Shown here: in pieces, positions 41,353 to 50,730 of the stretch
How positions within the stretch are numbered: position 1 is the stretch's first letter
How the letters are laid out: each line of letters begins with the position of its first letter
Assembly: GCF_016587415.1 (NCBI RefSeq)
Contig: NZ_BNJI01000001.1
Coordinates: 248,001-312,000 of the forward strand
Length of the DNA stretch: 64,000 nt
Direction of reading: 5' to 3'
From: Ktedonobacter sp. SOSP1-85
GTDB taxonomy: Bacteria; Chloroflexota; Ktedonobacteria; Ktedonobacterales; Ktedonobacteraceae
The notes under the pieces: generated by a model
What the model saw: only the letters and a program-made list of their open reading frames with translations
The model's database searches: none
Told to the model about the DNA's origin: nothing
Made by a program: the position numbers and the translations under genes

Positions 41353-41944
41353 ATTCATTGCTCCATCAAAAAACGGGGAAACAGCAGTCACGCTCAGCAC
41401 AAAGATTGACCTCGACAGCAAAGCGCCTCTCTTCCCATGTCTCTGTGACCCCAGCACCCCACGGCACCTGCGCTTTCCTCATCAGGCCAACAACTGCCTG
41501 ACGAGCATAGACGACGCAGACGGCCAGTATATGCGGGAGCAGGAAGAGTTACAAGCGTTTTCCCCGCAACGATTGGGCAGACGATACCATCCCTATGAGG
41601 AATCAAAGTATGAACAGGCGTCTGCGCGAATCGCATATCTGATAGTGCTACCAGGATTGGCAGCTTTGAGGGGTCGCGAACATCACAACGAGCATGCACC
41701 ATGCAGCAAGGTACAGGAGCAACTACTAGAACAGATTGTCGTTCTCTGGCAAGAGCTGTTCTTTTTGCTCGATGAACGTCGCGTATTCAGAAGTGACAGG
41801 CTCCCTCGCACATGAAGTCCTGTACGTGAGGATGAAGCGTTAGAAGACCTTCATCGCGAAGGTGGAGGTAGTAATCATGTTTGTTCCTTTCGCGTAGTCG
41901 GCCAAGCATAGCAAAGAAAATCCCATCAGTCAAGAGGCCGCCAG
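41353..41944. other. Gap with unrecognised or degenerate frames
   Basis: No supported gene. The plus strand has a 94-codon frame (41531-41815) without ribosome site or recognised motif. On the minus strand a protein-like stretch (DGIFFAMLGRLRERNKHDYY) runs to a stop at 41787 and breaks off at about 41945, where transposase sequence starts; it may be the C-terminus of a gene cut by that element. Confidence 0.35.
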
Positions 41945-42240
41945 CCAAAACTGTGACGGATCGGCATACCCTGTTTGCGGCCCGTCGGCACGATGCGAGG
42001 GAACGCGCCAGTGTCGGCGAGCAGTTGGCTGTCCGGCAGACCGAGACACAATTGGGGCGAGTGTTTGAGCAACTCCACATCACCTCGATTGCCGCGCGTT
42101 CTCCCCAAGCCAAGGGCCGCGTGGAGCGCTTGTGGGGACGTTTCAAGATCGGTTGGTGAGCGAATTACGCTTGGCTGGGGCCTGCACGCGGGATGAAACC
42201 AATGCCCTCCTCGTAAAGCCTGATGCTTTGACGAAACAAG
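41945..42240 (+). pseudogene. Integrase-core transposase fragment (ISNCY-like), frameshifted
   Basis: The first frame gives VTDRHTLFAARRHDARERAS, RQTETQLGRVFEQLHITSIA and SPQAKGRVERLWGRF; the continuation in another frame is GTFQDRLVSELRLAGACTRD, then ETNALL. These are consecutive parts of a DDE transposase with the catalytic D (in DRHT) and E (in GRVERLWG). A one-base shift near 42135 and missing ends show that it is dead. Confidence 0.7.
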
Positions 42241-42298
42241 GCTTTCACCGCATCATCGACATTCACGCCGGTTGGAACCCCCTTTTCACGGGCAGCGG

Positions 42299-42472
42299 TA
42301 CTGGGCACGCCTCGTGCCTGATGCGCTGACAAGGCTGCTTTCCTGGTATGAGGAGGGGGCGTTGACTCCACGGCGACCGCACATTGCTCTCCTGTCCAAT
42401 GGTGGGAATATGCTCCTGCGCCTCGTAGATCATCAAATCCACGAGAAAATCGTGTTGGCTACCAGAATATGA
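42299..42472 (+). pseudogene. C-terminal remnant of a quinone-oxidoreductase-like MDR enzyme
   Basis: The frame encodes LVPDALTRLLSWYEEGALTP and ends VDHQIHEKIVLATRI before a stop. Spacing of the LL-x-WYEEG and the final GKIVL-like segment matches the last helix and strand of NADPH:quinone reductases. The remainder of the enzyme is absent. This is a weak call. Confidence 0.35.
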
Positions 42473-42600
42473 GTATTGGCGCGCCTGTCCGATAGGCAGA
42501 ATGCTTCACTCTGACACGCCAGAAAGAACTCAGCGGCATGTTACAATAGAAACAAGAGATGGCTGTTTCGCGATGGGTTACCAGAAGGAGACAAACATCG

Positions 42601-43068
42601 ATGAAGGTTCGCAATGTAATGACTAAGGATGTCATTGTGGTCAATGAAGACCAGACAATGCAACAGGCAGCTCACCTTTTGTCTGAATACAAAATCAGTG
42701 GGATGCCTGTGGTAAACAGCGACAACGTTATCGTAGGAATCGTTACGGAGTTTGATGTTATTGCCAGAAAAGGGCAACTGGTGCGCGATATCATGACGCG
42801 AAGCGTCATAACCGTCAGCGAGGAGACCGAGTTGGAGGAGGTCAGTCGTATTCTCGTCCATGAGCGCATTCGTCGCCTCCTAGTCGTGAGTCGAGGGCGG
42901 TTGGTGGGCATCATCAGTCGCGCTGACCTGGTCAAGGCCGTCGCGGCCCACTGGTTCTGTCCCATCTGTGGCGAGGTCATGCGCGCGCTTGAGCCACCCA
43001 CAACCTGTATGCGCTGTGGCGCCCAGGCCTATGCCAGCATGACCGAACCAGTAGCACCAGGCTTTTAA
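42601..43068 (+). CDS. CBS-pair protein with C-terminal zinc ribbon
   Basis: A 155-residue protein. Two CBS units (VRNVMTKDVIVVNEDQTMQQ, GMPVVNSDNVIVGIVTEFDV; VRDIMTRSVITVSEETELEE, RRLLVVSRGRLVGIISRADL) form one Bateman module that binds adenosine nucleotides. A rubredoxin-like zinc ribbon with C120-x2-C123 and C136-x2-C139 follows. The combination suggests an energy- or nucleotide-sensing regulator. AAGGAG lies about ten bases before the ATG. It stands alone, ending at a bidirectional terminator. Confidence 0.88.
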   Translation: MKVRNVMTKDVIVVNEDQTMQQAAHLLSEYKISGMPVVNSDNVIVGIVTEFDVIARKGQLVRDIMTRSVITVSEETELEEVSRILVHERIRRLLVVSRGRLVGIISRADLVKAVAAHWFCPICGEVMRALEPPTTCMRCGAQAYASMTEPVAPGF

Positions 43069-43184
43069 CGATTTCGAACGGCTTCGAAAAACTGAAGCTC
43101 ATACGTTTCATCACGCCTTCATCGCGTCACAGCCACAAGCTATTGTTTACTATCAAATACATTCGTATTCAATGTACATAGAAC

Positions 43185-43224
43185 GCATCTGTGGCGAAGG
43201 CTTTCGCCACAGATGCTCTTTTTT
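43185..43224 (+). terminator. Intrinsic terminator between convergent genes
   Basis: GCATCTGTGGCGAA (43185-43198) pairs with TTCGCCACAGATGC (43203-43216) and TCTTTTTT follows. It serves the CBS gene and, read from the other strand, the oxidase gene ending at 43241. Confidence 0.85.
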
Positions 43225-43240
43225 AATCCCATACCTTTGC

Positions 43241-44488
43241 TCAGGAGAGAAGCGTCGAGCGCTTCAGGCGGAAGGGCTCAAGGGCGGCGGCGCGCCGTGG
43301 CTGATCAAGCGACTCCGCCAGGAGTTGGCCTACACGCATGGCAAAGGGCATACCATGCCCTGTAAAGCCACCTATACCCCAGACACTGGGCAGAGCCGGC
43401 TCTTGATCAATAATGGGGATGTAATCCGGGGTAAAGGCCATCGTTCCGCCCCAACGCTGCGCCACGCGCAGGTGTGCCAGGTCAGGAAAGAGTGTGGGAA
43501 TCACTTGCTCAAGGGCGCCCTGCACCTCAGACGATGTCGTCTGCTCGCGTATGTTCACATCACGTCCAGGCGCTATGGCCCGACAGCCTCCGATGACGAT
43601 AGAGCCATCCAGGGTCTGCTGCCCATATTCCTCGCTTGGCGTGAACGCGGCAAAGATGCCTGATTCAAAAATGCGCTGGGGAAACGGCTCATAGGCCAGC
43701 ATCTGCCCGCGAACCGGTGTAATCAAGGGACGGAATGCGGGTAAGAGATCGCCCACCCAGGCGTTGGTCGCCACGACCACCTGCCGGGTACGTATGCTTC
43801 CCTGGGCCGCCCGTACCACGACGTCCTCACCCTCGCTCGCTAACTGTCCAACCTCGGCCTGCAGGAAGCGCGCCCCGTGGCGTTGTGCCACTCGCGCCAG
43901 TTCATGCACCAGGCGCGCCGAATGCACCAGCCCGCCCTGCGCCCACAAGGTCCCGCCCAAAATACGCTCTCCCAGGCGTGTGTGGATACGTTCCTGCACC
44001 TCCTGACGCGTCAATACCTGTACCTCGTAGCCATCAGCCTCCTTGGTGGCGGCGGCGTGTGCCAGGTGCTCCAGTTCCTGTTCGCTCAATGCCAGCCCGA
44101 TATGGCCAGTTTCGCGGTACTGGCAATCAAACTGCTCATCGGCTATGACCTGGCGCAAGAGCGCCTGGTTCTCCAGGGTGAGGCGTAAGATCGCCTGCGC
44201 GACCTGGGCGCCATGGCGCTTGATAGCAGAGGGATAGCCTTCCGCGAGGCCGATGGCGACAATACCCCCATTGCGACCCGTCGCGCCGTAAGCCAGGTGC
44301 GCGCGCTCCAGCAACACTGGCGCTCTGCCTGCCCTTGCCAGCCAGTAGCTGAGCGCGACGCCCACGATGCCGCCTCCAATAATTACGATATCAGCCTCGG
44401 CAGGAAGCTGACTCTCAAGCGGCAGCGCCTCTACAGTTCGCTGCCAATAGGAAATAGATGTGTGTTCGGGGTCCACTGGGGTTTGCAA
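43241..44488 (-). CDS. FAD-dependent amine/amino-acid oxidase (DAO family)
   Basis: A 415-residue DAO-type flavoenzyme. The N-terminal dinucleotide motif is ADIVIIGGGIVGVALSYWLA (about 33-52); the substrate side has YGATGRNGGIVAIG, and the C-terminal FAD loop is SVWGIGGFTGHGMPFAMRVG. It oxidises an amine or amino acid such as glycine, sarcosine or an N-methylated acid to an imine with H2O2 or electron transfer. It starts with TTG after GGAGTAGGCCGC. It is the last gene of the catabolic cluster, 143 bases after the hydrolase. Confidence 0.85.
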   Translation of the reverse strand: MQTPVDPEHTSISYWQRTVEALPLESQLPAEADIVIIGGGIVGVALSYWLARAGRAPVLLERAHLAYGATGRNGGIVAIGLAEGYPSAIKRHGAQVAQAILRLTLENQALLRQVIADEQFDCQYRETGHIGLALSEQELEHLAHAAATKEADGYEVQVLTRQEVQERIHTRLGERILGGTLWAQGGLVHSARLVHELARVAQRHGARFLQAEVGQLASEGEDVVVRAAQGSIRTRQVVVATNAWVGDLLPAFRPLITPVRGQMLAYEPFPQRIFESGIFAAFTPSEEYGQQTLDGSIVIGGCRAIAPGRDVNIREQTTSSEVQGALEQVIPTLFPDLAHLRVAQRWGGTMAFTPDYIPIIDQEPALPSVWGIGGFTGHGMPFAMRVGQLLAESLDQPRRAAALEPFRLKRSTLLS

Positions 44489-44631
44489 GCGGCCTACTCC
44501 TTCCTCATGAGCGCAAGCGGCTCTGACTCATCAACAGTCATCATGCCACAAGCATAGGGCACTAGCGTCCCCTCGTCAAGGGAAGGTGCGACTGGTATGG
44601 TGGATATCACTGTTCTATACGCCCCTCCCCA

Positions 44632-45696
44632 CTAACTCAACTGCTTCCGCATCCAGTCCGCCTGCTGTGGGCGATGCTTATAGGGGATGTTGTTGCAGAC
44701 GTGATTCCCATCCACAAAGAACCAGAGTTCGGCGTTTGCTCCGGCCTCGGACGCAATACGCTTTCCATGTTCTGGAGAAACCAGCCCATCCTGCCCTCCC
44801 TGAATGACGAGCAATGGACCTTGCACGCGTTCCGCAACTCCTTGCAGGGAGAACTGTTCCAGTCTTTTGACTGCCTCTTCCTCGCTTGTGGCCTTGAGAC
44901 GAAAAACCATGGCATCCCGACTGAGTTGTGGGCGTCCGCGAAAGTTCTCAAGCTGATTGTAGGCACCGCAATTTTCAATTGTGGCCTTGACGCGCTTTTC
45001 AAAGGCCGCGGCCCGCACAACGTAATGGCCTCCAAAACTCACTCCCATCAAGCCCACACGCCTGGCGTCTACATCTGGGCGGCGCTCCAGGTAGTCAATC
45101 GCATAGCGAATGGGTGCCTCATAGTCATGACGCATAGCGTGCTCAAACTCCATCTCGCCCTGACCAGGGCCGTCAATGGCGAGGACCGCCATTCCGCGTC
45201 GCAGGAAGTCCTCGCCGTAAACATGCAATTCCTCTTTTACTGAGTCTAGACCTGGTACCAGGATGACAACCGGGGGGCGAGGCGTATGCCAGGGTTTGCG
45301 CAAAATGCCATACATGGTGGCGCCCCCCTCATAGGGAATGGAGACTCGCTCGCCAGGAAAGAGAAAGTATGGTAATGCGCGCTGATAGTCACGCACCACG
45401 TGCTCATGGGCGTTCCGCAGTTGGTGCGGATCCTGGACAAAGAGATATTTGCCAAAGTGATAGCACATGGCCGCGTGGAAATAGTGCTCACCCGCAGTCT
45501 CATAGTATCCGCTGGCTTCAGCGTCGGCACCCAATTGTTCGTGTATGGCGCCGCAGTCAGCCCATGTCTGACACCATGCATCCCATCTCTCAATACTGTT
45601 CGTGACCCGTGTGAAATCATTGACATCAATGCCATTAGCAACAAAGCGAGGTGCCCAGTTTGTAATGGCACTTTGAACACGTGCGTCTCTCTCCAT
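44632..45696 (-). CDS. Alpha/beta hydrolase (dihydroxypseudooxynicotine-hydrolase/FrsA-like)
   Basis: A 354-residue hydrolase: an N-terminal helical region of 110 residues (SIERWDAWCQTW, YYETAGEHYFHAAMCYHFGK) followed by the alpha/beta domain with VVILVPGLDSVKEELH, the nucleophile elbow GVSFGG, GPLLVIQGGQDGLVS with the acid, and a His in DGNHVCNN. The N-terminal cap is typical of 2,6-dihydroxypseudooxynicotine hydrolase-like C-C hydrolases. AAAGGAG precedes the start. It is 36 bases behind the livF-like gene in the cluster. Substrate unproven. Confidence 0.8.
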   Translation of the reverse strand: MERDARVQSAITNWAPRFVANGIDVNDFTRVTNSIERWDAWCQTWADCGAIHEQLGADAEASGYYETAGEHYFHAAMCYHFGKYLFVQDPHQLRNAHEHVVRDYQRALPYFLFPGERVSIPYEGGATMYGILRKPWHTPRPPVVILVPGLDSVKEELHVYGEDFLRRGMAVLAIDGPGQGEMEFEHAMRHDYEAPIRYAIDYLERRPDVDARRVGLMGVSFGGHYVVRAAAFEKRVKATIENCGAYNQLENFRGRPQLSRDAMVFRLKATSEEEAVKRLEQFSLQGVAERVQGPLLVIQGGQDGLVSPEHGKRIASEAGANAELWFFVDGNHVCNNIPYKHRPQQADWMRKQLS

Positions 45697-45732
45697 CTCA
45701 CGCTCCTTTATGCGATTGCTTGCTCCGTCTGC

Positions 45733-46455
45733 TCAGGTATTCGAAAGAGTTCCGCCCAGGTACAAGCGCGCGATCTCGGGGTTGTTCAGGACTTCGGAGT
45801 GTGTTCCCGTCAAACGCACTTGCCCGTTTTCTAGCACAATACCCTGATCCGCCAGGCTCAGGCCAGTGCGTGCATTCTGTTCCACCAGTACAATTGTCCT
45901 ACCGGTACTCTGCAAGAGGCGAATCGTCTCAATGACGTGTTTGAAGGTATGGGGGTCGAGACCCATTGATGGCTCATCTAGCAGGATTACGCGCGGATCA
46001 AGCATCAGGCAGCGCGCGAACTCAACGAGGCGTTGCTGCCCTCCCGATAAGCTCCCGGCCTTCTCACGTGCCCGCAGTTTGACGAGTGGAAACAACGCTT
46101 GAATTTCTTGCAGGCGACTCCTGATGAGCCGGGCATCCTTGAGCAGGTAGGCCCCTAGTTCGATGTTTTCATACACGGTCATGCTGGGAAAGAGGCTATG
46201 GCTTTGCGGAACCTGTACGATACCTAGAGCCAGGATCTGGCGTGGCGAGAGGCCTACAAGCGAGCGCCCCTCGAAGGAGATAGCGCCTTTCCGTGGCTTC
46301 AACAGGCCACTAAGTACCCGCAAGACCGTCGATTTTCCTGCGCCATTTGGCCCGACGATACAGGTCGTGGTTCCTTGCGCTATGGCTATGTCAACCCCTT
46401 TGAGAATGTCGCCTCCATCGTAACCAGCATAGACATCACGAAGTTGTAGTAGCAT
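45733..46455 (-). CDS. Branched-chain-type ABC importer ATPase (LivF-like)
   Basis: A 240-residue ATPase with Walker A GPNGAGKST, signature LSGGQQRLVEFARCL, Walker B VILLDEPSMGLDP and LVEQNA. The order and sequence match LivF. The ATG at 46455 lies four bases after the LivG stop, with GGGAG nine bases upstream. It completes the import complex at the membrane's inner face. Confidence 0.9.
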   Translation of the reverse strand: MLLQLRDVYAGYDGGDILKGVDIAIAQGTTTCIVGPNGAGKSTVLRVLSGLLKPRKGAISFEGRSLVGLSPRQILALGIVQVPQSHSLFPSMTVYENIELGAYLLKDARLIRSRLQEIQALFPLVKLRAREKAGSLSGGQQRLVEFARCLMLDPRVILLDEPSMGLDPHTFKHVIETIRLLQSTGRTIVLVEQNARTGLSLADQGIVLENGQVRLTGTHSEVLNNPEIARLYLGGTLSNT

Positions 46456-46459
46456 CTCC

Positions 46460-47191
46460 TTAGTCTCCCAGGTAGGCTTGTAGGACGTCGGGATTGGCTC
46501 GCACCTCCGCTGGCGTTCCTTCGGCAATGCTGTTTCCACGATGCATGACCGTGACCCGGTGGCATAATTCCATCACAAACTCCATATTGTGCTCAACGAT
46601 TAGAAAAGTCACCCCTCGTTGATTGAGGGTACGAATACGGTCGGCCAGGTAATTGACCATGGTGGGGTTGACTCCTCCTGCTGGCTCATCCAGGAGAATC
46701 ACCTGCGGCTCAGCAATCAGAATAAAGGCGAACTCCAGTAATTTTCGCTGCCCAAAGGACAGATTGCCCGCGGGCAGATCCTTAAGCGTGTGCAAGCCCA
46801 CAAACTCCAGTAGTTCGAGCGCGCGTTGCCGCTCATGAGATGCGCTCCACCAGCGAAACATCCCCCTGAGATCCGTGCGTTGCACGGCCACGTGCATATT
46901 TTCGAGTACCGTGAGACGCGGAAAGATACGCGTCAATTGAAAGGTGCGCCCTATCCCCAGGCGAAAGATTGTGTCAGGCGCTTTATTTGTGATATCCTGG
47001 GCCTGGAAACGTACCTGCCCACTATCAGCCCGCTCGTAGCCAGTAATAATATTAAACATCGTGGTCTTGCCTGAGCCATTGGGACCAATCAGTCCGGTAA
47101 TCGTCCCCTGCGCCACCGAGAGCGAGCACGTGTCCAGGGCCTGAATGCCGCCAAAGGCTTTGTACATATCCTGGATTTCTAAGCAATTCAT
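46460..47191 (-). CDS. Branched-chain-type ABC importer ATPase (LivG-like)
   Basis: A 243-residue ATPase. Walker A GPNGSGKTT, Q-loop with RTFQLTRIFPRLTVLENMH, signature LSFGQRKLLEFA, Walker B VILLDEPAGGVNP and IVEHNMEFVM are all present; LSFGQ in place of LSGGQ is normal for LivG. Its ATG overlaps the LivM stop (ATGA), implying coupled translation. Confidence 0.92.
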   Translation of the reverse strand: MNCLEIQDMYKAFGGIQALDTCSLSVAQGTITGLIGPNGSGKTTMFNIITGYERADSGQVRFQAQDITNKAPDTIFRLGIGRTFQLTRIFPRLTVLENMHVAVQRTDLRGMFRWWSASHERQRALELLEFVGLHTLKDLPAGNLSFGQRKLLEFAFILIAEPQVILLDEPAGGVNPTMVNYLADRIRTLNQRGVTFLIVEHNMEFVMELCHRVTVMHRGNSIAEGTPAEVRANPDVLQAYLGD

Positions 47192-48249
47192 AGATTGGCT
47201 TCCTCTTTCGTTTCTACCTCCGGGCTTCCATCTTCCTCCGCTGCAGGCCTATGGCTCACCATGCTCGTCGTGCGATCTCGTTTCTGCGCTCGCACGGCCT
47301 GAAATCTGCTCCACCTCACCTGTAGCGAGGGGACAATGCCCTGGGGCAAAAGCAGGATCACCACCAGGAAGAGTGCGCCATAGACGATCAGATAGTAGCC
47401 GTTTTGCCCATACGCCAACGCAAAATATTGCTGCGTTGGTTCCAGGATCAATGCCCCCAGGAGTGGACCCGTAATGGTGCCCAGCCCCCCGAGAAAAGCC
47501 ATCAAGGCGATGGCGATATCGAACATGGGATCAAAGGCCGTCGCGGGATAGACCGCTTCGACAAAATACGCCCAGATGGCGCCCGCCATCCCCACGATCA
47601 ACGCGGCAAGCGCAAAGGCGAGCAGCTTGGATATTCCAGTCTTTACGCCTAGGCCAAGCGCGCGATCCTCGTCATCGCGAATTGCCAGCAGACCCAGCCC
47701 ATATTTTGAGTGGCGTACTCCCCAGGAGACCGTCAGCGTTAACAGAAGCAGCGCCAATGTCACATAGTAGAAGGGAATATTAAAGAAATCACCGCCCCAA
47801 TCGAGGGGAATGGGGAGGCTGAGACCAGTAGAGCCTTTCGTAAGCCAGGAGAGATTATAGGCCAGTAACTGGATGATAAAAAACATGGCAATCGTGATCA
47901 CCACAAAGGTATGGCGCCGTACCCGTAATGCAATCCAGCCCAGGGGGATGGCAATCAATGCCGCGATGAGCCCTGCCAGGGGGACCAGGAGAAAGGGTGC
48001 GTAACCACCAGCAATATGCCAATCCTGGCAGAGGATAGCCAGTGCATAGGCACCCAGGCCAAAGTAGGCGGCATGCCCCAGGGCAACATAGCCCGTATAC
48101 CCGGCGAGAATATTCCACCCACTGGTTGCGACCGCGAAGATGAGCGTGAAGACCGCGATTGTGGTCACGGTAGGATCAGAGAAGAGAAGTGGGAAGGCGC
48201 AGGCAAAGACCAGGAGTATTCCTCCTCCCGCAAACGTGGCGATCCTCAT
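47188..48249 (-). CDS. Branched-chain-type ABC importer permease (LivM-like)
   Basis: A 353-residue permease with about nine helices and the LivM motifs GYTGYVALGHAAYFGLGAYA and GLLAIRDDEDRALGLGV. A charged C-terminal tail of about 40 residues (RAQKRDRT ... EVETKEEANL) is an addition. Start at 48249 overlaps the LivH stop (ATGA); the frame to 48339 is inside LivH and not used. Confidence 0.9.
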   Translation of the reverse strand: MRIATFAGGGILLVFACAFPLLFSDPTVTTIAVFTLIFAVATSGWNILAGYTGYVALGHAAYFGLGAYALAILCQDWHIAGGYAPFLLVPLAGLIAALIAIPLGWIALRVRRHTFVVITIAMFFIIQLLAYNLSWLTKGSTGLSLPIPLDWGGDFFNIPFYYVTLALLLLTLTVSWGVRHSKYGLGLLAIRDDEDRALGLGVKTGISKLLAFALAALIVGMAGAIWAYFVEAVYPATAFDPMFDIAIALMAFLGGLGTITGPLLGALILEPTQQYFALAYGQNGYYLIVYGALFLVVILLLPQGIVPSLQVRWSRFQAVRAQKRDRTTSMVSHRPAAEEDGSPEVETKEEANL

Positions 48250-49124
48250 TGTTTTCTTCCTTCCCTCCGTCCAAACAATCCCTGGGGGCGCAGCACCAGG
48301 ATGAGCACCAGCAAGAGAAAGAAGACAGTATTGGCCCACACCGGGGACCAGGTAACGGCGGTGACGTCCTCGATCACCAGCATGCCCACAGAGGCCGCAA
48401 GAGCACCGGTTAAGCTCCCCATCCCTCCAAAGATGATAATCGCGAGCAGGCGTGAGATCAGGTCATAGGCGCTCCCGGCGTTGAAAGTATTGGTCGCGCC
48501 AAAGGCCATGCCCCCGGCGGCAGCTAGCGAGATCCCAATGCCAAAGGTAATCATCGAAACACGCTCGACATCGATGCCAATCAGTTCAGCTGCTGTCCGG
48601 TTCTCCATGGCCGCGCGCATACTGCGTCCAAAGCGTGTACGGTAGAGCAGCAGATAGAGCGCTCCCAGCAGCAATACTGCCAGCAGGAAACCAAATACAT
48701 AAATGTAGGAGAGATAGAAACTGGCTATACGAAACGATGCCGTTACATACCAGGCGTGTAACTGGATATAGTCCGCTGAGAAGAGCAGGTTGAGGATACC
48801 TTCGATGATGAGGGCAATGCCAAACGTTACCAGGATAGACAACATGGTGCGATCCCGCCTGATCGGGCGAATAAAGAACCACTCAATCAGCATGCCCAGG
48901 AGAAACAGACAGGGCATCGTGATGAGGAGGCCCAGGAATAAATCGATGTGTAGTTGTTGCTCCAAAACATAGCTCAGGTACGCTCCCAGGATCACAAGCG
49001 CCCCCTGCCCGATATTGATAATATCCATCACGCCAAATACCAATGTCAGTCCCGATGCCATTAAGGCATACACGCCACCCGTTAAAATTCCCGTAATGAT
49101 GGCCTCTATAATAATGCCGACCAT
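48246..49124 (-). CDS. Branched-chain-type ABC importer permease (LivH-like)
   Basis: A 292-residue permease with about eight helices. LivH features: ITGGVYALMASGLTLVFG-like stretch after the first helix, MDIINIGQGALVILGAYLSY, RSMRAAMENRTAAELIGIDV and a terminal RREGRKQ. The start at 49124 has AAGGAGG; the frame to 49175 lacks one. A 173-base gap with a hairpin separates it from the binding protein gene, which usually needs higher expression. Confidence 0.9.
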   Translation of the reverse strand: MVGIIIEAIITGILTGGVYALMASGLTLVFGVMDIINIGQGALVILGAYLSYVLEQQLHIDLFLGLLITMPCLFLLGMLIEWFFIRPIRRDRTMLSILVTFGIALIIEGILNLLFSADYIQLHAWYVTASFRIASFYLSYIYVFGFLLAVLLLGALYLLLYRTRFGRSMRAAMENRTAAELIGIDVERVSMITFGIGISLAAAGGMAFGATNTFNAGSAYDLISRLLAIIIFGGMGSLTGALAASVGMLVIEDVTAVTWSPVWANTVFFLLLVLILVLRPQGLFGRREGRKQ

Positions 49125-49216
49125 GCAGCCTCCTTCTATGGGCTGGAAGATGGGTAATCCCTCCCCGGTTAGCACAAGCGTTATCAGGGGGATAAAGCAT
49201 CTGTAGAGATGAGCGC

Positions 49217-49252
49217 GCCTGCCATCTGTTCAGTACTCGGAAGATGGCAGGC
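49217..49252 (-). terminator. Hairpin between binding-protein and permease genes
   Basis: GCCTGCCATCT (49217-49227) pairs with AGATGGCAGGC (49242-49252) around a 14-base loop. Located 46 bases past the binding-protein stop, it may attenuate downstream expression or protect the upstream mRNA. Confidence 0.55.
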
Positions 49253-49297
49253 ACCACTCCTGCCAGGCGCGTCGTTGTGTCTGGCAGAAACAGCATA

Positions 49298-50548
49298 CTA
49301 GGGCCAGTTCGGTTTAGGGTAGACAGGTTTCGCCGTGGCAATGCTGGCCGGATAGACACGCTGCACGGAACCACCCTGCCACTGGAAGGTAAAGCCCTTG
49401 CCATCGACGTTCTCGCCTACGTCGTTGAACTTTACATCCCCTTGCAGCGTCTGGAAGGTGTTGCCCGCGTGCAATGTGGCGAGCAATTGCTTATTGTCGA
49501 TACTATGAGCCTTGTTCACGGCTTGTGCCAGGACCTGCCCTGCCGCGTAGGCCTCCGCTGTATCGGCGCTGATCTGGTCAGCTGTCCCGCCATATTTAGC
49601 GATATAGTCTTGGACCATCTGCGCGTTTTGATAGGTCGTCAGACCCGGAGCCCAGGCATTGGGAAAGAAGATGCCTTCCGCAACAGAGGCTCCTCCTATG
49701 GGGCCGGTAAATTGCGCTCCCTGATCAGGCCCCGCGGAGGCAACAATAGCCTTGGGGTTAAAGTGCTGCTGCTTGAAGGCCTGCACATACGCGGTCGCGT
49801 CGGGGAGCATCGAGCCTAACACGACGAGTTGCGCATTAGAGGCGATGATCTTCTGCGCGATGGGGGTGAAGTCGGTAGTTTCTGCCGGGTACACCTGGTA
49901 CGAAGCGGTTTTTACGCCCCCTTGTTCCAGTAGCTGGCGTGCCCGGTCGATCATGGGCTGTGTAAAGGGATCGTCTTCCGTCGCATAGGCCACCGTCTGT
50001 GGGCGCTGATTAGCTGGCAGCGAGAGGATATATTCGACAAAGCTATCCATCTGATTCACAATAGGGGCGGTTACATCAAAAATATTATGCAAGCCCTGGG
50101 TAAAGACTGAGGGACCGCCACCAGAACCTTCCAGCATGGCATAGCTATAGCGATTTGCCACCACGGATGCTGGCTTGGTTAAGAGCGTTGAATAGGGGCC
50201 GAAGACAAGGTCGTCATGGTTATTGGTAATCAGCTTCTGATAGTTGGTAACAACCTGGGTTGTATTGCTCCCATCAGAGAGAAAATCCAGCTTTACCTGG
50301 CGCCCAAGCAGCCCACCATTTTTATTCACGGTATCGGCCCATAGCTGATAGCCTTGCTCAGTCGCCTTGCCATCGGCGGAGAAGTCGCCTGAGAGCGAGA
50401 CAGAGACGCCAATTTTGATGGGCGCCTGAGACTGGCCATTCGTGGCTGTATTATTCTGCGTGCAGGCGCTGCACATCAGCAACACTATCATCAAGAGCGC
50501 CAGCAGTGGAAGTCTGTTGCGTTGCCAGAAAGTGTGTCGTCCTACCAC
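49298..50548 (-). CDS. Branched-chain-type ABC substrate-binding lipoprotein (LivK-like)
   Basis: A 416-residue periplasmic-binding-like protein (type I fold). An N-terminal signal (RLPLLALLMIVLLMCSAC) ends in a lipobox-like L-L-M-C-S-A-C, so lipid attachment is likely. The mature part begins PIKIGVSVSLSGDFSADGKA and has GPYSTLLTKPA and DQISADTAEAYAAGQVLAQA. It captures a small substrate outside the membrane. It starts with GTG after AAGGAG. Ligand class (branched amino acids, amides, aromatic acids) cannot be read from the sequence. Confidence 0.88.
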   Translation of the reverse strand: MVGRHTFWQRNRLPLLALLMIVLLMCSACTQNNTATNGQSQAPIKIGVSVSLSGDFSADGKATEQGYQLWADTVNKNGGLLGRQVKLDFLSDGSNTTQVVTNYQKLITNNHDDLVFGPYSTLLTKPASVVANRYSYAMLEGSGGGPSVFTQGLHNIFDVTAPIVNQMDSFVEYILSLPANQRPQTVAYATEDDPFTQPMIDRARQLLEQGGVKTASYQVYPAETTDFTPIAQKIIASNAQLVVLGSMLPDATAYVQAFKQQHFNPKAIVASAGPDQGAQFTGPIGGASVAEGIFFPNAWAPGLTTYQNAQMVQDYIAKYGGTADQISADTAEAYAAGQVLAQAVNKAHSIDNKQLLATLHAGNTFQTLQGDVKFNDVGENVDGKGFTFQWQGGSVQRVYPASIATAKPVYPKPNWP

Positions 50549-50730
50549 GGGTGTTCTCCTTAGTACTGCAAAATATTCGTCAAAAGATTGCCAGGGGAGG
50601 CTAGCGCCTGGCCTGACATCGTGGGAGTTATCATGCGCAATTGGGATGTGCTATGAATGACAAGTGGTGCCTTGTATGTTCGCTTGCTTTCCCTCCTTTC
50701 ATGCCTCGCGAGCCTACTGTATGGGAATCA

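Noticed and set aside
41531..41815. 94-residue open frame on the plus strand
   Set aside because: No ribosome site, no recognisable motif, and it lies in a zone of broken genes.
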